From Variovorax sp. DXTD-1 (GTDB taxonomy: Bacteria > Pseudomonadota > Gammaproteobacteria > Burkholderiales > Burkholderiaceae_C): DNA of 56,290 nucleotides. Positions 24,813 to 35,588 of the stretch are shown here, in pieces. Below the pieces are notes generated by a model. It did not search any database, was not told the DNA's origin, and saw only the letters and a program-made list of their open reading frames with translations. Every line of letters begins with the position of its first letter. Positions within the stretch are counted from its first letter, which is position 1. The stretch spans positions 1 to 56,290 of the forward strand of contig NZ_RWKH01000031.1 in assembly GCF_003984625.1 (NCBI RefSeq). The letters are read 5' to 3'. A program made the position numbers and the translations under genes.

Positions 24813-25512
24813 GCAGGCGGCGCTGGTGTGGGATGCGCCGGGCCTGATTGCGGGCGTCGACGAGGCGGGCCGCGGTCCGCTGGCCGGCCCGGTGGTCGCT
24901 GCGGCAGTCATCCTCGACGACCAGCGCCCGATTCGAGGCCTCGCCGATTCCAAGACGCTCACTGCCTTGCAGCGCGAGCGCCTGCATGACCAGATCCTTG
25001 CCAAGGCGCTGTGTTGCTCGGTGGCCCAGGCCACGGTTGAGGAAATCGACACTCACAACATCCTGCAGGCCACGATGCTCGCGATGCGCCGCGCGGTGGA
25101 GGGGCTGCGCCTCAAGCCCGCGAAGGTGCTGGTCGACGGCAACCGCCTTCCCACGCTCGATGTGCTGGCCGAGGCCATCGTGAAGGGCGACGCGCGAATC
25201 AAGGCAATTTCCGCGGCGTCCATCCTTGCCAAGGTCCACCGCGACCGCCTGTGCGAGCAACTGCACGTCGAATTTCCTCATTACGGCTTTGCCGGCCACA
25301 AGGGTTATGGCACGCCGGAGCATCTCGAGGCGCTGCTGCGCCACGGCGCCTGCGTCCATCACCGCCGTTCGTTCAGCCCGGTGGCCGCAGCGCTGGCGCG
25401 CACCGCCGCCGGTGCTGCCGTACCGGCCGAGGCCATGATGCTTGCGTCGGTGACGCCGGCGCCACCCTTGACGGTCGAATCAGTTCGTCTCGATCTGCGC
25501 GCTGCCCCCTGA
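24784..25512 (+). CDS. rnhB: ribonuclease HII
   Basis: Endonuclease that removes RNA from RNA/DNA hybrids, including single ribonucleotides. 242 aa from ATG 24784. IAGVDEAGRGPLAGPVVAAA holds the first two acidic active-site residues; SKTL, DGNRLP and AASILAKVHRDR follow. A C-terminal extension of about 35 residues, Ala/Pro-rich, goes beyond the usual core. The start inside lpxB (29-base overlap) is not supported by a strong RBS; a TTG at 24799 would be an alternative. Confidence 0.94.
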   Translation: MRSRKFLKAEQAALVWDAPGLIAGVDEAGRGPLAGPVVAAAVILDDQRPIRGLADSKTLTALQRERLHDQILAKALCCSVAQATVEEIDTHNILQATMLAMRRAVEGLRLKPAKVLVDGNRLPTLDVLAEAIVKGDARIKAISAASILAKVHRDRLCEQLHVEFPHYGFAGHKGYGTPEHLEALLRHGACVHHRRSFSPVAAALARTAAGAAVPAEAMMLASVTPAPPLTVESVRLDLRAAP

Positions 25513-25527
25513 GCCGCTCCCCGCCAC

Positions 25528-26322
25528 ATGACCACCCCGACCGGCGCGAGCCATATCAGCTCGCGCGACAACCCGCTGCTCAAGGATTTGCGCAAGCTGG
25601 CGCAGTACCCGGGCGCCTACCGCAGACTTGGCCGCGTCTGGCTGGAGGGCGACCACCTTTGCCGCGCGGCACTTGCCAAGGGCATCAAGCCCGCCATCGC
25701 CGTTTTTTCCGAATCTTTCTGGCCGCAATCTCCCGCCGAATGGGTGAATGCTGCTATTAAAACGGTAGTGGTCGACGACGATCTGCTGCGTGCCGTCAGC
25801 GGCCTGGAGTCGCCGGCGCCCATGGGTTTCGTGCTCGACCTGCCCGAACGGCCGGCGCTGCTGCCCCACGCACCGAGCGTCGTGCTCGACCGCCTGCAAG
25901 ACGCCGGCAACGCCGGTTCCATCCTGCGCAGTGCGGCGGCCTTCGGTTTCAAGCAGGTGATCGCGCTCAAGGGCACGGCAGCGCTGTGGGCACCCAAGGT
26001 GCTGCGGGCCGGCATGGGCGCACATTTCGGCCTTCGGTTGATCGAAGGCGTGGAGGCCGACGCGCTCGACGAGTTGAAAGTGCCGCTGGTGGCCACCAGT
26101 TCGCACCGGGGCGAATGGCTGCACCAGGCACGCCTGCCGCACCCCTGCGCCTGGCTGATGGGCCACGAGGGACAGGGCGTTTCTCCGGCGCTGGAGGCTC
26201 GGGCAACGCACCACATCCGCATTGCGCAGCCGGGCGGCGAGGAATCGCTGAACGTGGCGGCCGCGGCGGCCATCTGCCTGCACGCGAGCGGCGCGGCCGC
26301 GCTTGCACAGGCCGGTTCCTGA
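25528..26322 (+). CDS. TrmH/SpoU-family RNA 2'-O-methyltransferase
   Basis: SPOUT-class methyltransferase, 264 aa, probably acting on rRNA. The three family motifs are present: DAGNAGSILRSAAAFG, MGHEGQGVS and IAQPGGEESLNVAAAAAI (knotted SAM site). An N-terminal substrate-binding domain (~8-90) begins SSRDNPLLKDLRKL. ATG 25528, last gene of the lipid A operon. The exact target nucleotide cannot be told. Around 25752 an AT-rich tract (TGCTATTAAAACGGTAG) stands out from the flanking codons. Confidence 0.9.
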   Translation: MTTPTGASHISSRDNPLLKDLRKLAQYPGAYRRLGRVWLEGDHLCRAALAKGIKPAIAVFSESFWPQSPAEWVNAAIKTVVVDDDLLRAVSGLESPAPMGFVLDLPERPALLPHAPSVVLDRLQDAGNAGSILRSAAAFGFKQVIALKGTAALWAPKVLRAGMGAHFGLRLIEGVEADALDELKVPLVATSSHRGEWLHQARLPHPCAWLMGHEGQGVSPALEARATHHIRIAQPGGEESLNVAAAAAICLHASGAAALAQAGS

Positions 26323-26327
26323 TTCTG

Positions 26328-26344
26328 GACGCCGTAAAGGCGTC
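26328..26344 (+). terminator. possible terminator after the TrmH-family gene
   Basis: GACGCC (26328-26333) and GGCGTC (26339-26344) form a six-base stem with a GTAAA loop just after the stop codon. No T run follows directly, so termination efficiency is doubtful. Confidence 0.35.
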
Positions 26345-26395
26345 GGCAACGTATGTTTTCCGCCTGTCCGAGGCAAGAGGGTGACGGCGCCGGGC

Positions 26396-26401
26396 TACAA
26401 T
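26396..26401 (+). promoter_or_regulatory. possible -10 box for carA
   Basis: TACAAT, 119 bases before the carA start, within GGGCTACAATCGG. The -35 position is not consensus. It is the best promoter candidate in the 197-base spacer before carA. Confidence 0.4.
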
Positions 26402-26519
26402 CGGGGGCTTACTCGCAATAGCGTCGCCCGGCCGCCTACAACGCCATCTTCCCCTTAAGCAGCAGTCCGCAGGCAACGCGCCTGGGGCTCCGGGCGACCG
26501 TAACCATCCGGAGAACCCA

Positions 26520-27689
26520 GTGCTTTTGTCTCTCAAGGGAAGTTTCCCGCCCGCCATCCTGGCGCTCGCAGACGGCACGGTCTTTCAAGGCAATTCGATC
26601 GGAGCCGCCGGCTCCACGACCGGTGAGGTGGTGTTCAACACCTCCATGACCGGTTACCAGGAAATCCTCACCGACCCGAGTTATTGCCAGCAGATCGTGA
26701 CGCTCACGTATCCGCACATCGGCAACTACGGCGTCAACGGGGAAGACATCGAAGCCGACAAGATCCATGCCGCTGGCCTGATCATCAAAGACCTGCCGCT
26801 CGTCGCATCCAATTTCCGCAAGACCGCGACGCTGAGCGAATACCTCGTCGCGGGCAAGACGGTGGCCATTGCGAACATCGACACCCGCAAGCTCACCCGC
26901 CACCTGCGCACCCATGGCGCGCAGAACGGCTGCATCCTCGGCCTGGCCGCGGGCGAAGCCGTGACGCAGGCGCTGATCGACAAGGCCATTGCCGCCGCCA
27001 AGGGCGCGCCCAACATGGCCGGGCTCGATCTGGCCAAGGTCGTGTCGGTGAAGCAGACCTACGAGTGGACCGAAACCGAGTGGAAGCTGGGCGCGGGTTA
27101 TGGCGTGCAGATCACGCCCAAGTTCCACGTGGTGGCTTTCGACTACGGCGTCAAGAAGAACATCCTGCGCATGATCGCGCAGCGCGGCGCCCGCATCACC
27201 GTGGTGCCGGCGCAAACGCCTGCCGCCGATGTGCTCAAGCTCAAACCCGATGGCATCTTCCTGGCCAACGGCCCGGGCGACCCGGAGCCCTGCGACTACG
27301 CCATCAGCGCGGTCAAGGAGCTCATCGAAACCGGCATTCCCACCTTCGGCATCTGCCTGGGCCACCAGATCATGGCGCTGGCCTCGGGTGCGAAGACCTT
27401 CAAGATGAAATTCGGCCACCACGGCGCGAACCATCCGGTGAAGGACCTGGACAACGGCCGCGTGAGCATCACGAGCCAGAACCACGGTTTCGCGGTCGAC
27501 GAGAAATCGCTGCCGGCCAATTTGCGCGCCACCCACATCAGCCTGTTCGACAACACGCTGCAGGGCCTTGCGCGTACCGACAAGCCGGCGTTCTGCTTCC
27601 AGGGACACCCGGAAGCCTCGCCCGGCCCGCACGACATCGGCTACCTGTTCGACCGCTTCACCGCGCTCATGGAGCAGGCACGTGGCTGA
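26520..27689 (+). CDS. carA: carbamoyl phosphate synthase small (glutaminase) subunit
   Basis: Hydrolyses glutamine and channels ammonia to CarB for arginine and pyrimidine synthesis. 389 aa from GTG 26520, with CCGGAG as Shine-Dalgarno sequence. N-terminal CPSase small domain (GTTGEVVFNTSMTGYQEILTDPSY in part), then a class I amidotransferase domain with nucleophile C279 in GICLGHQ and the His-Glu pair in GHPEASPGP. Its last eight bases overlap the following ORF6N gene, not carB. Confidence 0.97.
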   Translation: MLLSLKGSFPPAILALADGTVFQGNSIGAAGSTTGEVVFNTSMTGYQEILTDPSYCQQIVTLTYPHIGNYGVNGEDIEADKIHAAGLIIKDLPLVASNFRKTATLSEYLVAGKTVAIANIDTRKLTRHLRTHGAQNGCILGLAAGEAVTQALIDKAIAAAKGAPNMAGLDLAKVVSVKQTYEWTETEWKLGAGYGVQITPKFHVVAFDYGVKKNILRMIAQRGARITVVPAQTPAADVLKLKPDGIFLANGPGDPEPCDYAISAVKELIETGIPTFGICLGHQIMALASGAKTFKMKFGHHGANHPVKDLDNGRVSITSQNHGFAVDEKSLPANLRATHISLFDNTLQGLARTDKPAFCFQGHPEASPGPHDIGYLFDRFTALMEQARG

Positions 27690-28239
27690 TGCACCCGCGG
27701 TGCTCGACGTCTCGGTCATCGCTGCCTTGCGCGATGCCGAGGGCAAGATCTATGTGCTGCGCGGCCTCAAGGTCATGCTGGCGCAGGACCTTGCCGCGCT
27801 CTATGGCGTCGAGACCCGGGTGTTGTTGCAGGCCATGCGCCGCAACCTCGATCGTTTTCCCGCGGACTTTGCCTTCACCCTGGAGAACCAGGACCTCGAG
27901 AACTTGAGATCACAACTTGTGATCTCAAAACCCGAGAAGCCTGGTTCCGGCGGCGCGCGCTACCGAAGCGTGGCCTTCACCGAACAGGGCGTGGCCATGT
28001 TGTCGAGCGTGCTGCGCAGCGAACGCGCCGTGGCCGTCAACATCGAGATCATGCGGACCTTCGTCAAGCTGCGCAGCATGCTGTCGGAGCACACCGATCT
28101 CAAGCGCAAGCTGAACGCGCTGGAACAGCGATACGACCAGAACTTTCGCGATGTATTCAACGCGATCCATCAACTGATGGATGAACCGAAGCCGGGCGCC
28201 TACAGCGGCCGCGGCATCGGTTTCACCAAGGACAAATAA
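27682..28239 (+). CDS. ORF6N-domain protein between carA and carB
   Basis: A 185-aa protein of the phage ORF6N/KilA-N type. Residues about 12-130 match the family: RGLKVMLAQDLAALYGVETRVL, RRNLDRFPADFAF, LRSQLVISK, GGARYRSVAFTEQGVAMLSSVL and AVAVNIEIMRTFVKLR. The C-terminus (~135-165) is a probable coiled coil. Phage members are DNA-binding or antirepressor proteins; here the role is unknown. The GTG 27682 overlaps the carA stop by eight bases with GGAG upstream, and carB starts one base after its stop, so it is cotranscribed with carAB. No integrase, repeat border or other phage gene is near. It carries a perfect palindrome at 27904-27928. Confidence 0.88.
   Translation: MADAPAVLDVSVIAALRDAEGKIYVLRGLKVMLAQDLAALYGVETRVLLQAMRRNLDRFPADFAFTLENQDLENLRSQLVISKPEKPGSGGARYRSVAFTEQGVAMLSSVLRSERAVAVNIEIMRTFVKLRSMLSEHTDLKRKLNALEQRYDQNFRDVFNAIHQLMDEPKPGAYSGRGIGFTKDK
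27904..27928. repeat. 25-bp perfect palindrome inside the ORF6N gene
   Basis: TTGAGATCACAA (27904-27915), a central C (27916) and TTGTGATCTCAA (27917-27928) form a perfect inverted repeat that is AT-richer than its surroundings. It encodes LRSQLVIS of the conserved ORF6N motif. It could be an operator, a cruciform or an RNA hairpin. Confidence 0.9.
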
Positions 28240-28240
28240 G

Positions 28241-31489
<3,249 letters not shown>

Positions 31490-31497
31490 GCGTGGCC

Positions 31498-32367
31498 ATG
31501 GAAACGCAGCTCGTCGAACTCGACCTCGCGGACTGGAGCGCGGCCACGCCCAACGAGGCGTGGATCGCCGAGCTGGAAGCGGGCAAGGTGCTGTACTTTC
31601 CGCGCCTGGGCTTCGAGCTGCTGCCCGAAGAGCGCAGCCTGCTCACGCCGAGCCTGCTGTCGCCGGATGTGCGCAACATCAGCCTCGACGCCAACGGCAA
31701 GCTCAAGGGCGCCGTCGGCGACGAGGACGTGCAGCGCAAGGCAACGGCAATGGTGGGACGGTTTCGGGCGCAGGCGCAGCAACTCATCCATGGCCTGCTG
31801 CCGCATTACACGCCGGCGCTGCGGCTGGCGCCGACCAGCTACCGGCCGGCACAGGTCGAGACGCGCGTGCAGTCATGGCGCGCCGACGACCGCCGGTTGC
31901 ACGTCGATGCGTTTCCTTCGCGGCCCAACTACGGCGAGCGCATCCTCCGCGTGTTCACCAACGTGAACCCCGAAGGTGCACCGCGCGTGTGGCGCGTGGG
32001 CGAGCCGTTCGAAGACATTGCCAAGCGCTTCTTGCCGCGTGCCAAGCCTTATGTGCGCTGGCAGGCGAAGCTGCTGCAGGCGCTGCATGTGACCAAGTCG
32101 TTCCGCAGCGAGTACGACCACCTGATGCTGCAGCTGCACGATGGCATGAAGTCGGACATGGCCTACCAGGAAAATTCGCCGCAGGAGAAGGCCGAATTTC
32201 CGCCGGGCTCGGTGTGGGTGTGCTTTTCCGACCAGACCTCGCACGCCGTCATGGCGGGCCAGTACATGCTCGAGCAGACCCTTCATCTGGCTGCGTCGAA
32301 GCAATACAATCCAAATTCGAGCCCGCTCGCCATCCTGAGCCGGCTGACCGGACGCACACTCGTCTGA
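31498..32367 (+). CDS. Kdo hydroxylase family Fe(II)/2-oxoglutarate dioxygenase (KdoO-like)
   Basis: 289 aa. It matches the Kdo hydroxylase family, whose members oxidise the outer Kdo sugar of lipopolysaccharide to Ko (D-glycero-D-talo-oct-2-ulosonic acid) using Fe(II), O2 and 2-oxoglutarate. Seen: H135-V-D137 (metal-binding HxD) in RLHVDAFPSRPNYGERI, and a distal His in FSDQTSHAVMAGQ. Start ATG 31498, nine bases after the carB stop; a GTG at 31492 is an alternative. No signal peptide is seen, so it should act at the cytoplasmic face. kdsB and four lpx genes in this window supply the same lipid A-core pathway. Confidence 0.85.
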   Translation: METQLVELDLADWSAATPNEAWIAELEAGKVLYFPRLGFELLPEERSLLTPSLLSPDVRNISLDANGKLKGAVGDEDVQRKATAMVGRFRAQAQQLIHGLLPHYTPALRLAPTSYRPAQVETRVQSWRADDRRLHVDAFPSRPNYGERILRVFTNVNPEGAPRVWRVGEPFEDIAKRFLPRAKPYVRWQAKLLQALHVTKSFRSEYDHLMLQLHDGMKSDMAYQENSPQEKAEFPPGSVWVCFSDQTSHAVMAGQYMLEQTLHLAASKQYNPNSSPLAILSRLTGRTLV

Positions 32368-32383
32368 TCCTTTCCCCCAATCG

Positions 32384-32411
32384 ACCGCCGAACGGCAGCG
32401 TTCGGCGGTTT
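32384..32411 (+). terminator. terminator before greA
   Basis: ACCGCCGAAC (32384-32393) and GTTCGGCGGT (32400-32409) form a perfect ten-base stem with a six-base loop, followed by TTTCGCTTT. It ends the carAB-kdoO-like transcript before the greA RBS. Confidence 0.8.
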
Positions 32412-32431
32412 CGCTTTATGGAGAACCAAAC

Positions 32432-32908
32432 ATGGCCACCATCCCAATTACCAAGCGCGGTGCCGAGAAGCTGCGCGCCGAGCTGCACCAGCTCAAGACC
32501 GTGGACCGCCCCTGGGTCATCAACGCGATTTCCGAAGCCCGCGCGCAGGGTGACCTGAGCGAAAACGCCGAGTACGAAGTCGCCAAGGACCGCCAGGGCT
32601 TCATCGAAGGCCGTATCCAGGAAGTCGAAGGCAAGCTGTCGGCTGCGCAGATCATCGATCCGGCCGAGCTCGATGCCGGTGGCAAGGTGGTGTTCGGCTC
32701 CACGGTGGAGCTTGAGGAAGAAGAAACCGGCGAAGCGGTCAAGTACCAGATCGTCGGCGAGGATGAAGCCGACCTGAAGCTTGGACTCATCAATATCTCC
32801 AGCCCGATTGCGCGTGCGCTCATCGGCAAGGAAGAGGGCGACGTCGCCGAGGTGCAGGCCCCGGGCGGCCTGAAGCGCTACGAGATCGTGGCGGTTCGCT
32901 ACATCTGA
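32432..32908 (+). CDS. greA: transcription elongation factor GreA
   Basis: Stimulates RNA cleavage by backtracked RNA polymerase. 158 aa, normal length. The N-terminal coiled coil bears the acidic tip in GDLSENAEYE (around residues 42-51), and the C-terminal FKBP-like domain includes GSTVELEEEETGEAVKYQIVGEDEAD in part and ISSPIARALIGKEEGD. GGAG lies upstream of ATG 32432. Confidence 0.97.
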   Translation: MATIPITKRGAEKLRAELHQLKTVDRPWVINAISEARAQGDLSENAEYEVAKDRQGFIEGRIQEVEGKLSAAQIIDPAELDAGGKVVFGSTVELEEEETGEAVKYQIVGEDEADLKLGLINISSPIARALIGKEEGDVAEVQAPGGLKRYEIVAVRYI

Positions 32909-32926
32909 CCACCTGATTCACGCCCG

Positions 32927-33352
32927 ATGAAGGACCGCCTCGCGCTGTTGCTCGCCGCCTTCTGGTGGGGCAGCCTCACGACGATCGGCTTTCTGGTCGT
33001 GCCGATGCTTTTCGCACGGCTCGGCAATCCCGCCGTGGCGGGCAATTTCGCAGGGCAGCTGTTCGAAGCGCAGAGCTGGATCGCCATCGGCTGCGGCCTG
33101 CTGCTGCTGGTTCATTTCAGGACCAAGATGGACGACCGCATCGACAACGCGTCGATGACGGCCATCTTCCTGATACTGGGTGCCTTGCTGCTGGCGCTGC
33201 TCCAGCAATATGCCGTGGCGCCCCGGATTCTTGCGCGCGACAACCTGAAGCTCTGGCACGCCGTGGGAAGCGGCATGTACCTGGTTCAGTGGCTGTGCGC
33301 CGGTGCGCTGCTGTGGCGCATGGGCGCTGCCAAGGCGCCCGCGGAAGGCTGA
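32927..33352 (+). CDS. DUF4149 membrane protein
   Basis: 141-aa integral membrane protein with four predicted spans (about 5-28, 45-62, 75-95, 112-132). WWGSLTTIGFLVVPMLFARL and the LLLLVHFRTKM/ LKLWHAVGSGMYLVQW segments match the DUF4149 family, of unknown function. ATG 32927, 18 bases after greA, so probably cotranscribed with it. greA-DUF4149-yhbY-rlmE-ftsH neighbourhoods are common in Betaproteobacteria. Confidence 0.87.
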   Translation: MKDRLALLLAAFWWGSLTTIGFLVVPMLFARLGNPAVAGNFAGQLFEAQSWIAIGCGLLLLVHFRTKMDDRIDNASMTAIFLILGALLLALLQQYAVAPRILARDNLKLWHAVGSGMYLVQWLCAGALLWRMGAAKAPAEG

Positions 33353-33397
33353 GGACCTGCGGCGGCGCTGCCGCTCGGCCGCCCCTGTCCGTTCAGC

Positions 33398-34156
33398 TCA
33401 TTCCTTCCAGAACTTCGCGATCCAGTTCGCCCGCCGGATGTAGCGGAAGGCCCGGTTGCGCCGGCCCGCCAGCGCATCCGGCGGATTGCATTCGCCGTGG
33501 AACACCATGATGCGCGCGCCTTCGGGCACAAAGGGCTCTTCCCAGTAGTTGGCCGGCCACGTGGGAATGCCGTGGTACTTGAAGCTCGGGCACCAGGCCG
33601 CGGGCCAATAGCCCAGCTTGCCCTGCTTGTGCATCATGGCGGACAGGTAGGTCTGCTCGTTGCGGTACTCGGCCTGCACCTTGTCCATGTTGTCGCGAAA
33701 GTACGCCAGCACGTCGGCATGGGCACCCAGTTCAAAGCGGTAGACCGATGAGTTTCCGGTGATCCGCTGGCGCCGCCAGGGACGCGCGTAGTCGTGAATG
33801 ATCAGGAACTCGCCAGGATGCTCGAAGAATGCATCGAGGCTGCCCACGATCACCACGTCCACGTCCAGGAAGAGGGCAGTGCCGCGCAGGCCGTGCAGGT
33901 CTTTTTCGAAAGTGGTGAGCTTCTTCCACGCGCCGTCGCGCTGGCCCGGCGCCAGATGGAGGTTGAGCGGCGGAATCGGCAGGCACGTCACTTCGGGGCG
34001 AATGCCGGTGCCGTCGTCCGTCAGGCACACGAACTTGAAGTCGCCGCTGAGATTGCGGCGCACCATTGCGTAGAGGCGGTTGACGTATTCGGGGCCGTAT
34101 TTCGTGCCCCACTTCATGCAGAGGATATGGCGCTGGGCGCCTTGCGCTGGCGCCAA
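33398..34156 (-). CDS. glycosyltransferase-like protein
   Basis: 252 aa with a GT-A type nucleotide-sugar fold. The start of the domain reads HILCMKWGTKYGPEYVNRLY; the DxD metal motif is in ALFLDVDVVIVGSLD; later GNSSVYRF and NEQTYLSAMM resemble GT8-like proteins. I keep the TTG at 34154-34156 because the first strand (HILCMKWG) lies before the next ATG (34117). No signal peptide or membrane segment. It starts two bases after the yhbY stop on the same strand. Acceptor and sugar are unknown; a lipopolysaccharide or capsule role is only inference. Confidence 0.72.
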   Translation of the reverse strand: MAPAQGAQRHILCMKWGTKYGPEYVNRLYAMVRRNLSGDFKFVCLTDDGTGIRPEVTCLPIPPLNLHLAPGQRDGAWKKLTTFEKDLHGLRGTALFLDVDVVIVGSLDAFFEHPGEFLIIHDYARPWRRQRITGNSSVYRFELGAHADVLAYFRDNMDKVQAEYRNEQTYLSAMMHKQGKLGYWPAAWCPSFKYHGIPTWPANYWEEPFVPEGARIMVFHGECNPPDALAGRRNRAFRYIRRANWIAKFWKE

Positions 34157-34158
34157 GT

Positions 34159-34638
34159 TCAGTCTGCCTGGTTACGCTTCTTGGCCGAGAGCGGCCGTTT
34201 CGCCTTGGCGCGCTTGATGGTGCCGCCGGGGGTGAGCCGCTGGTTGCCGAGCACGCGCAGGGTCTTGATTTCGGGGCGCTGGCCGCCGCGCTTGCTGTAC
34301 TTCAGCACCTTGATGTCGCGCGGACCGGGCATGCGGTCTTCGTCGACCACACGTTCTTTCTCGGGCTTGGGGCGCCACAGCACCAGCAGCTTGCCGATGT
34401 GCTGGATGGGCGCCGCATTGAGCTCGTCGGCCAGCTCCTGCAGCATGGCGTCGCGCGCCAGGCGGTCGTCGGAGAAGACGCGGATCTTGATCAGGCCGTG
34501 AGCCTTGAGCGCCGCGTCGGCTTCTTTTTTAACGGCAGGGGTCAGCCCGTCTCCACCGACCATGACGATCGGATCCAGGTGGTGAGCTTCGGCGCGGTGC
34601 ACCTTGCGCTCGGCAGGGGTAAGTTGAATGGCGGGCAT
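34159..34638 (-). CDS. yhbY: YhbY-type CRM-domain RNA-binding protein
   Basis: 159 aa. The N-terminal CRS1/YhbY domain (1-~95) has LTPAERKVHRAEAHHLDPIVMVGGDGLT with the GxxG RNA-binding loop, and the family associates with pre-50S ribosomes. The C-terminus is basic and longer than in E. coli YhbY, rich in Lys/Arg (KRAKAKRPLSAKKR). Start at ATG 34636-34638; the open frame continues upstream across rlmE as a shadow. Divergent from rlmE, the usual rRNA-maturation pair. Confidence 0.92.
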   Translation of the reverse strand: MPAIQLTPAERKVHRAEAHHLDPIVMVGGDGLTPAVKKEADAALKAHGLIKIRVFSDDRLARDAMLQELADELNAAPIQHIGKLLVLWRPKPEKERVVDEDRMPGPRDIKVLKYSKRGGQRPEIKTLRVLGNQRLTPGGTIKRAKAKRPLSAKKRNQAD

Positions 34639-34728
34639 CCCCGTATTATCGAGGGTAGAAAGCAACCTCTCGAACCGCCGGGCCGCTTCCAAGGTGAATA
34701 CCGCAGCGCGAAGCACGAGAGGCCACCC

Positions 34729-35397
34729 ATGAGCACCAAGGCAAAGAGCAAAAAAGTCAACAAGGCGTGGCTGCACGACCACATCAACGATCCGTACGTG
34801 AAACTGGCCACGCGCGAGGGGTACCGCGCACGCGCCGCCTACAAGCTCAAGGAAATCGACGAGTCGCTGGGCTTGGTCAAACCGGGCCAGCTGGTGGTCG
34901 ACCTCGGCTCCACGCCGGGCGCTTGGAGCCAGTACCTGCGGCGGCGCATGTCGCCCGAGGGCGCCGCGGCCGGCGCGCTGAACGGGACCATCATCGCGCT
35001 CGACATGCTGCCGATGGAGCCGATCGAGGGCGTGACCTTCCTGCAGGGCGATTTCCGCGAGGCGGAGCTGCTGGAGCAGGTGCTGGGCGTGCTGGCCGGC
35101 CGGAAGGCCGACCTGGTGGTGTCGGACATGGCGCCCAACCTGTCGGGCATTCATTCGGCTGATGCCGCCCGTGTCGCGCACCTGATCGAGCTTGCAATCG
35201 ACTTCGCCCAGCACCACCTGAAGCCCGAAGGGGCTTTGGTCGCCAAGCTCTTCCACGGCAGCGGCTACGACGAGCTGGTGAAGCTGTTCAAGGCCAATTT
35301 CCGCACCGTAAAACCCTTCAAACCCAAGGCCTCGCGCGACAAATCGTCCGAAACCTTTCTGGTCGGCATGGGTCTGAAGGCACAGGAAACGCTTTGA
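34729..35397 (+). CDS. rlmE: 23S rRNA (uridine2552-2'-O)-methyltransferase RlmE
   Basis: FtsJ/RrmJ methylates U2552 in the 50S A-loop. 222 aa from ATG 34729, with an AGAGAGG Shine-Dalgarno sequence. Seen: YRARAAYKLKEIDE (first catalytic Lys), VVDLGSTPGAWSQYL (SAM site), VVSDMAPNLSGIHS (catalytic Asp), GALVAKLFHG (catalytic Lys) and ASRDKSSETFLVG (Glu): the K-D-K-E set. It precedes ftsH as in E. coli. Confidence 0.97.
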   Translation: MSTKAKSKKVNKAWLHDHINDPYVKLATREGYRARAAYKLKEIDESLGLVKPGQLVVDLGSTPGAWSQYLRRRMSPEGAAAGALNGTIIALDMLPMEPIEGVTFLQGDFREAELLEQVLGVLAGRKADLVVSDMAPNLSGIHSADAARVAHLIELAIDFAQHHLKPEGALVAKLFHGSGYDELVKLFKANFRTVKPFKPKASRDKSSETFLVGMGLKAQETL

Positions 35398-35489
35398 TAC
35401 CTTGACGCGGCAGCCCTCCACAGGGCGCCGCAAGGGTGTCAATGGGGCGCAAACCCTTGTCAGGCTATGGCTGCATTAGGGAAATGCCC

Positions 35490-35510
35490 GCTTTTCGTAG
35501 CTTGAAAAGC
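35490..35510. repeat. inverted repeat and heat-shock-like CTTGAAA upstream of ftsH
   Basis: GCTTTTC (35490-35496) and GAAAAGC (35504-35510) are perfect inverted arms with a seven-base loop. The right arm overlaps CTTGAAA (35501-35507), which equals the sigma-32 -35 consensus, but no good CCCCAT-type -10 is seen at the right distance. It lies 79 bases before the ftsH start. Confidence 0.4.
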
Positions 35511-35588
35511 CTAAAATGGGGCGCAATTGCGTATCCACAGCGCGTTCTTTTTCACAATCTTGTCACGCGCTTTCGACTGGAGCTTCGT

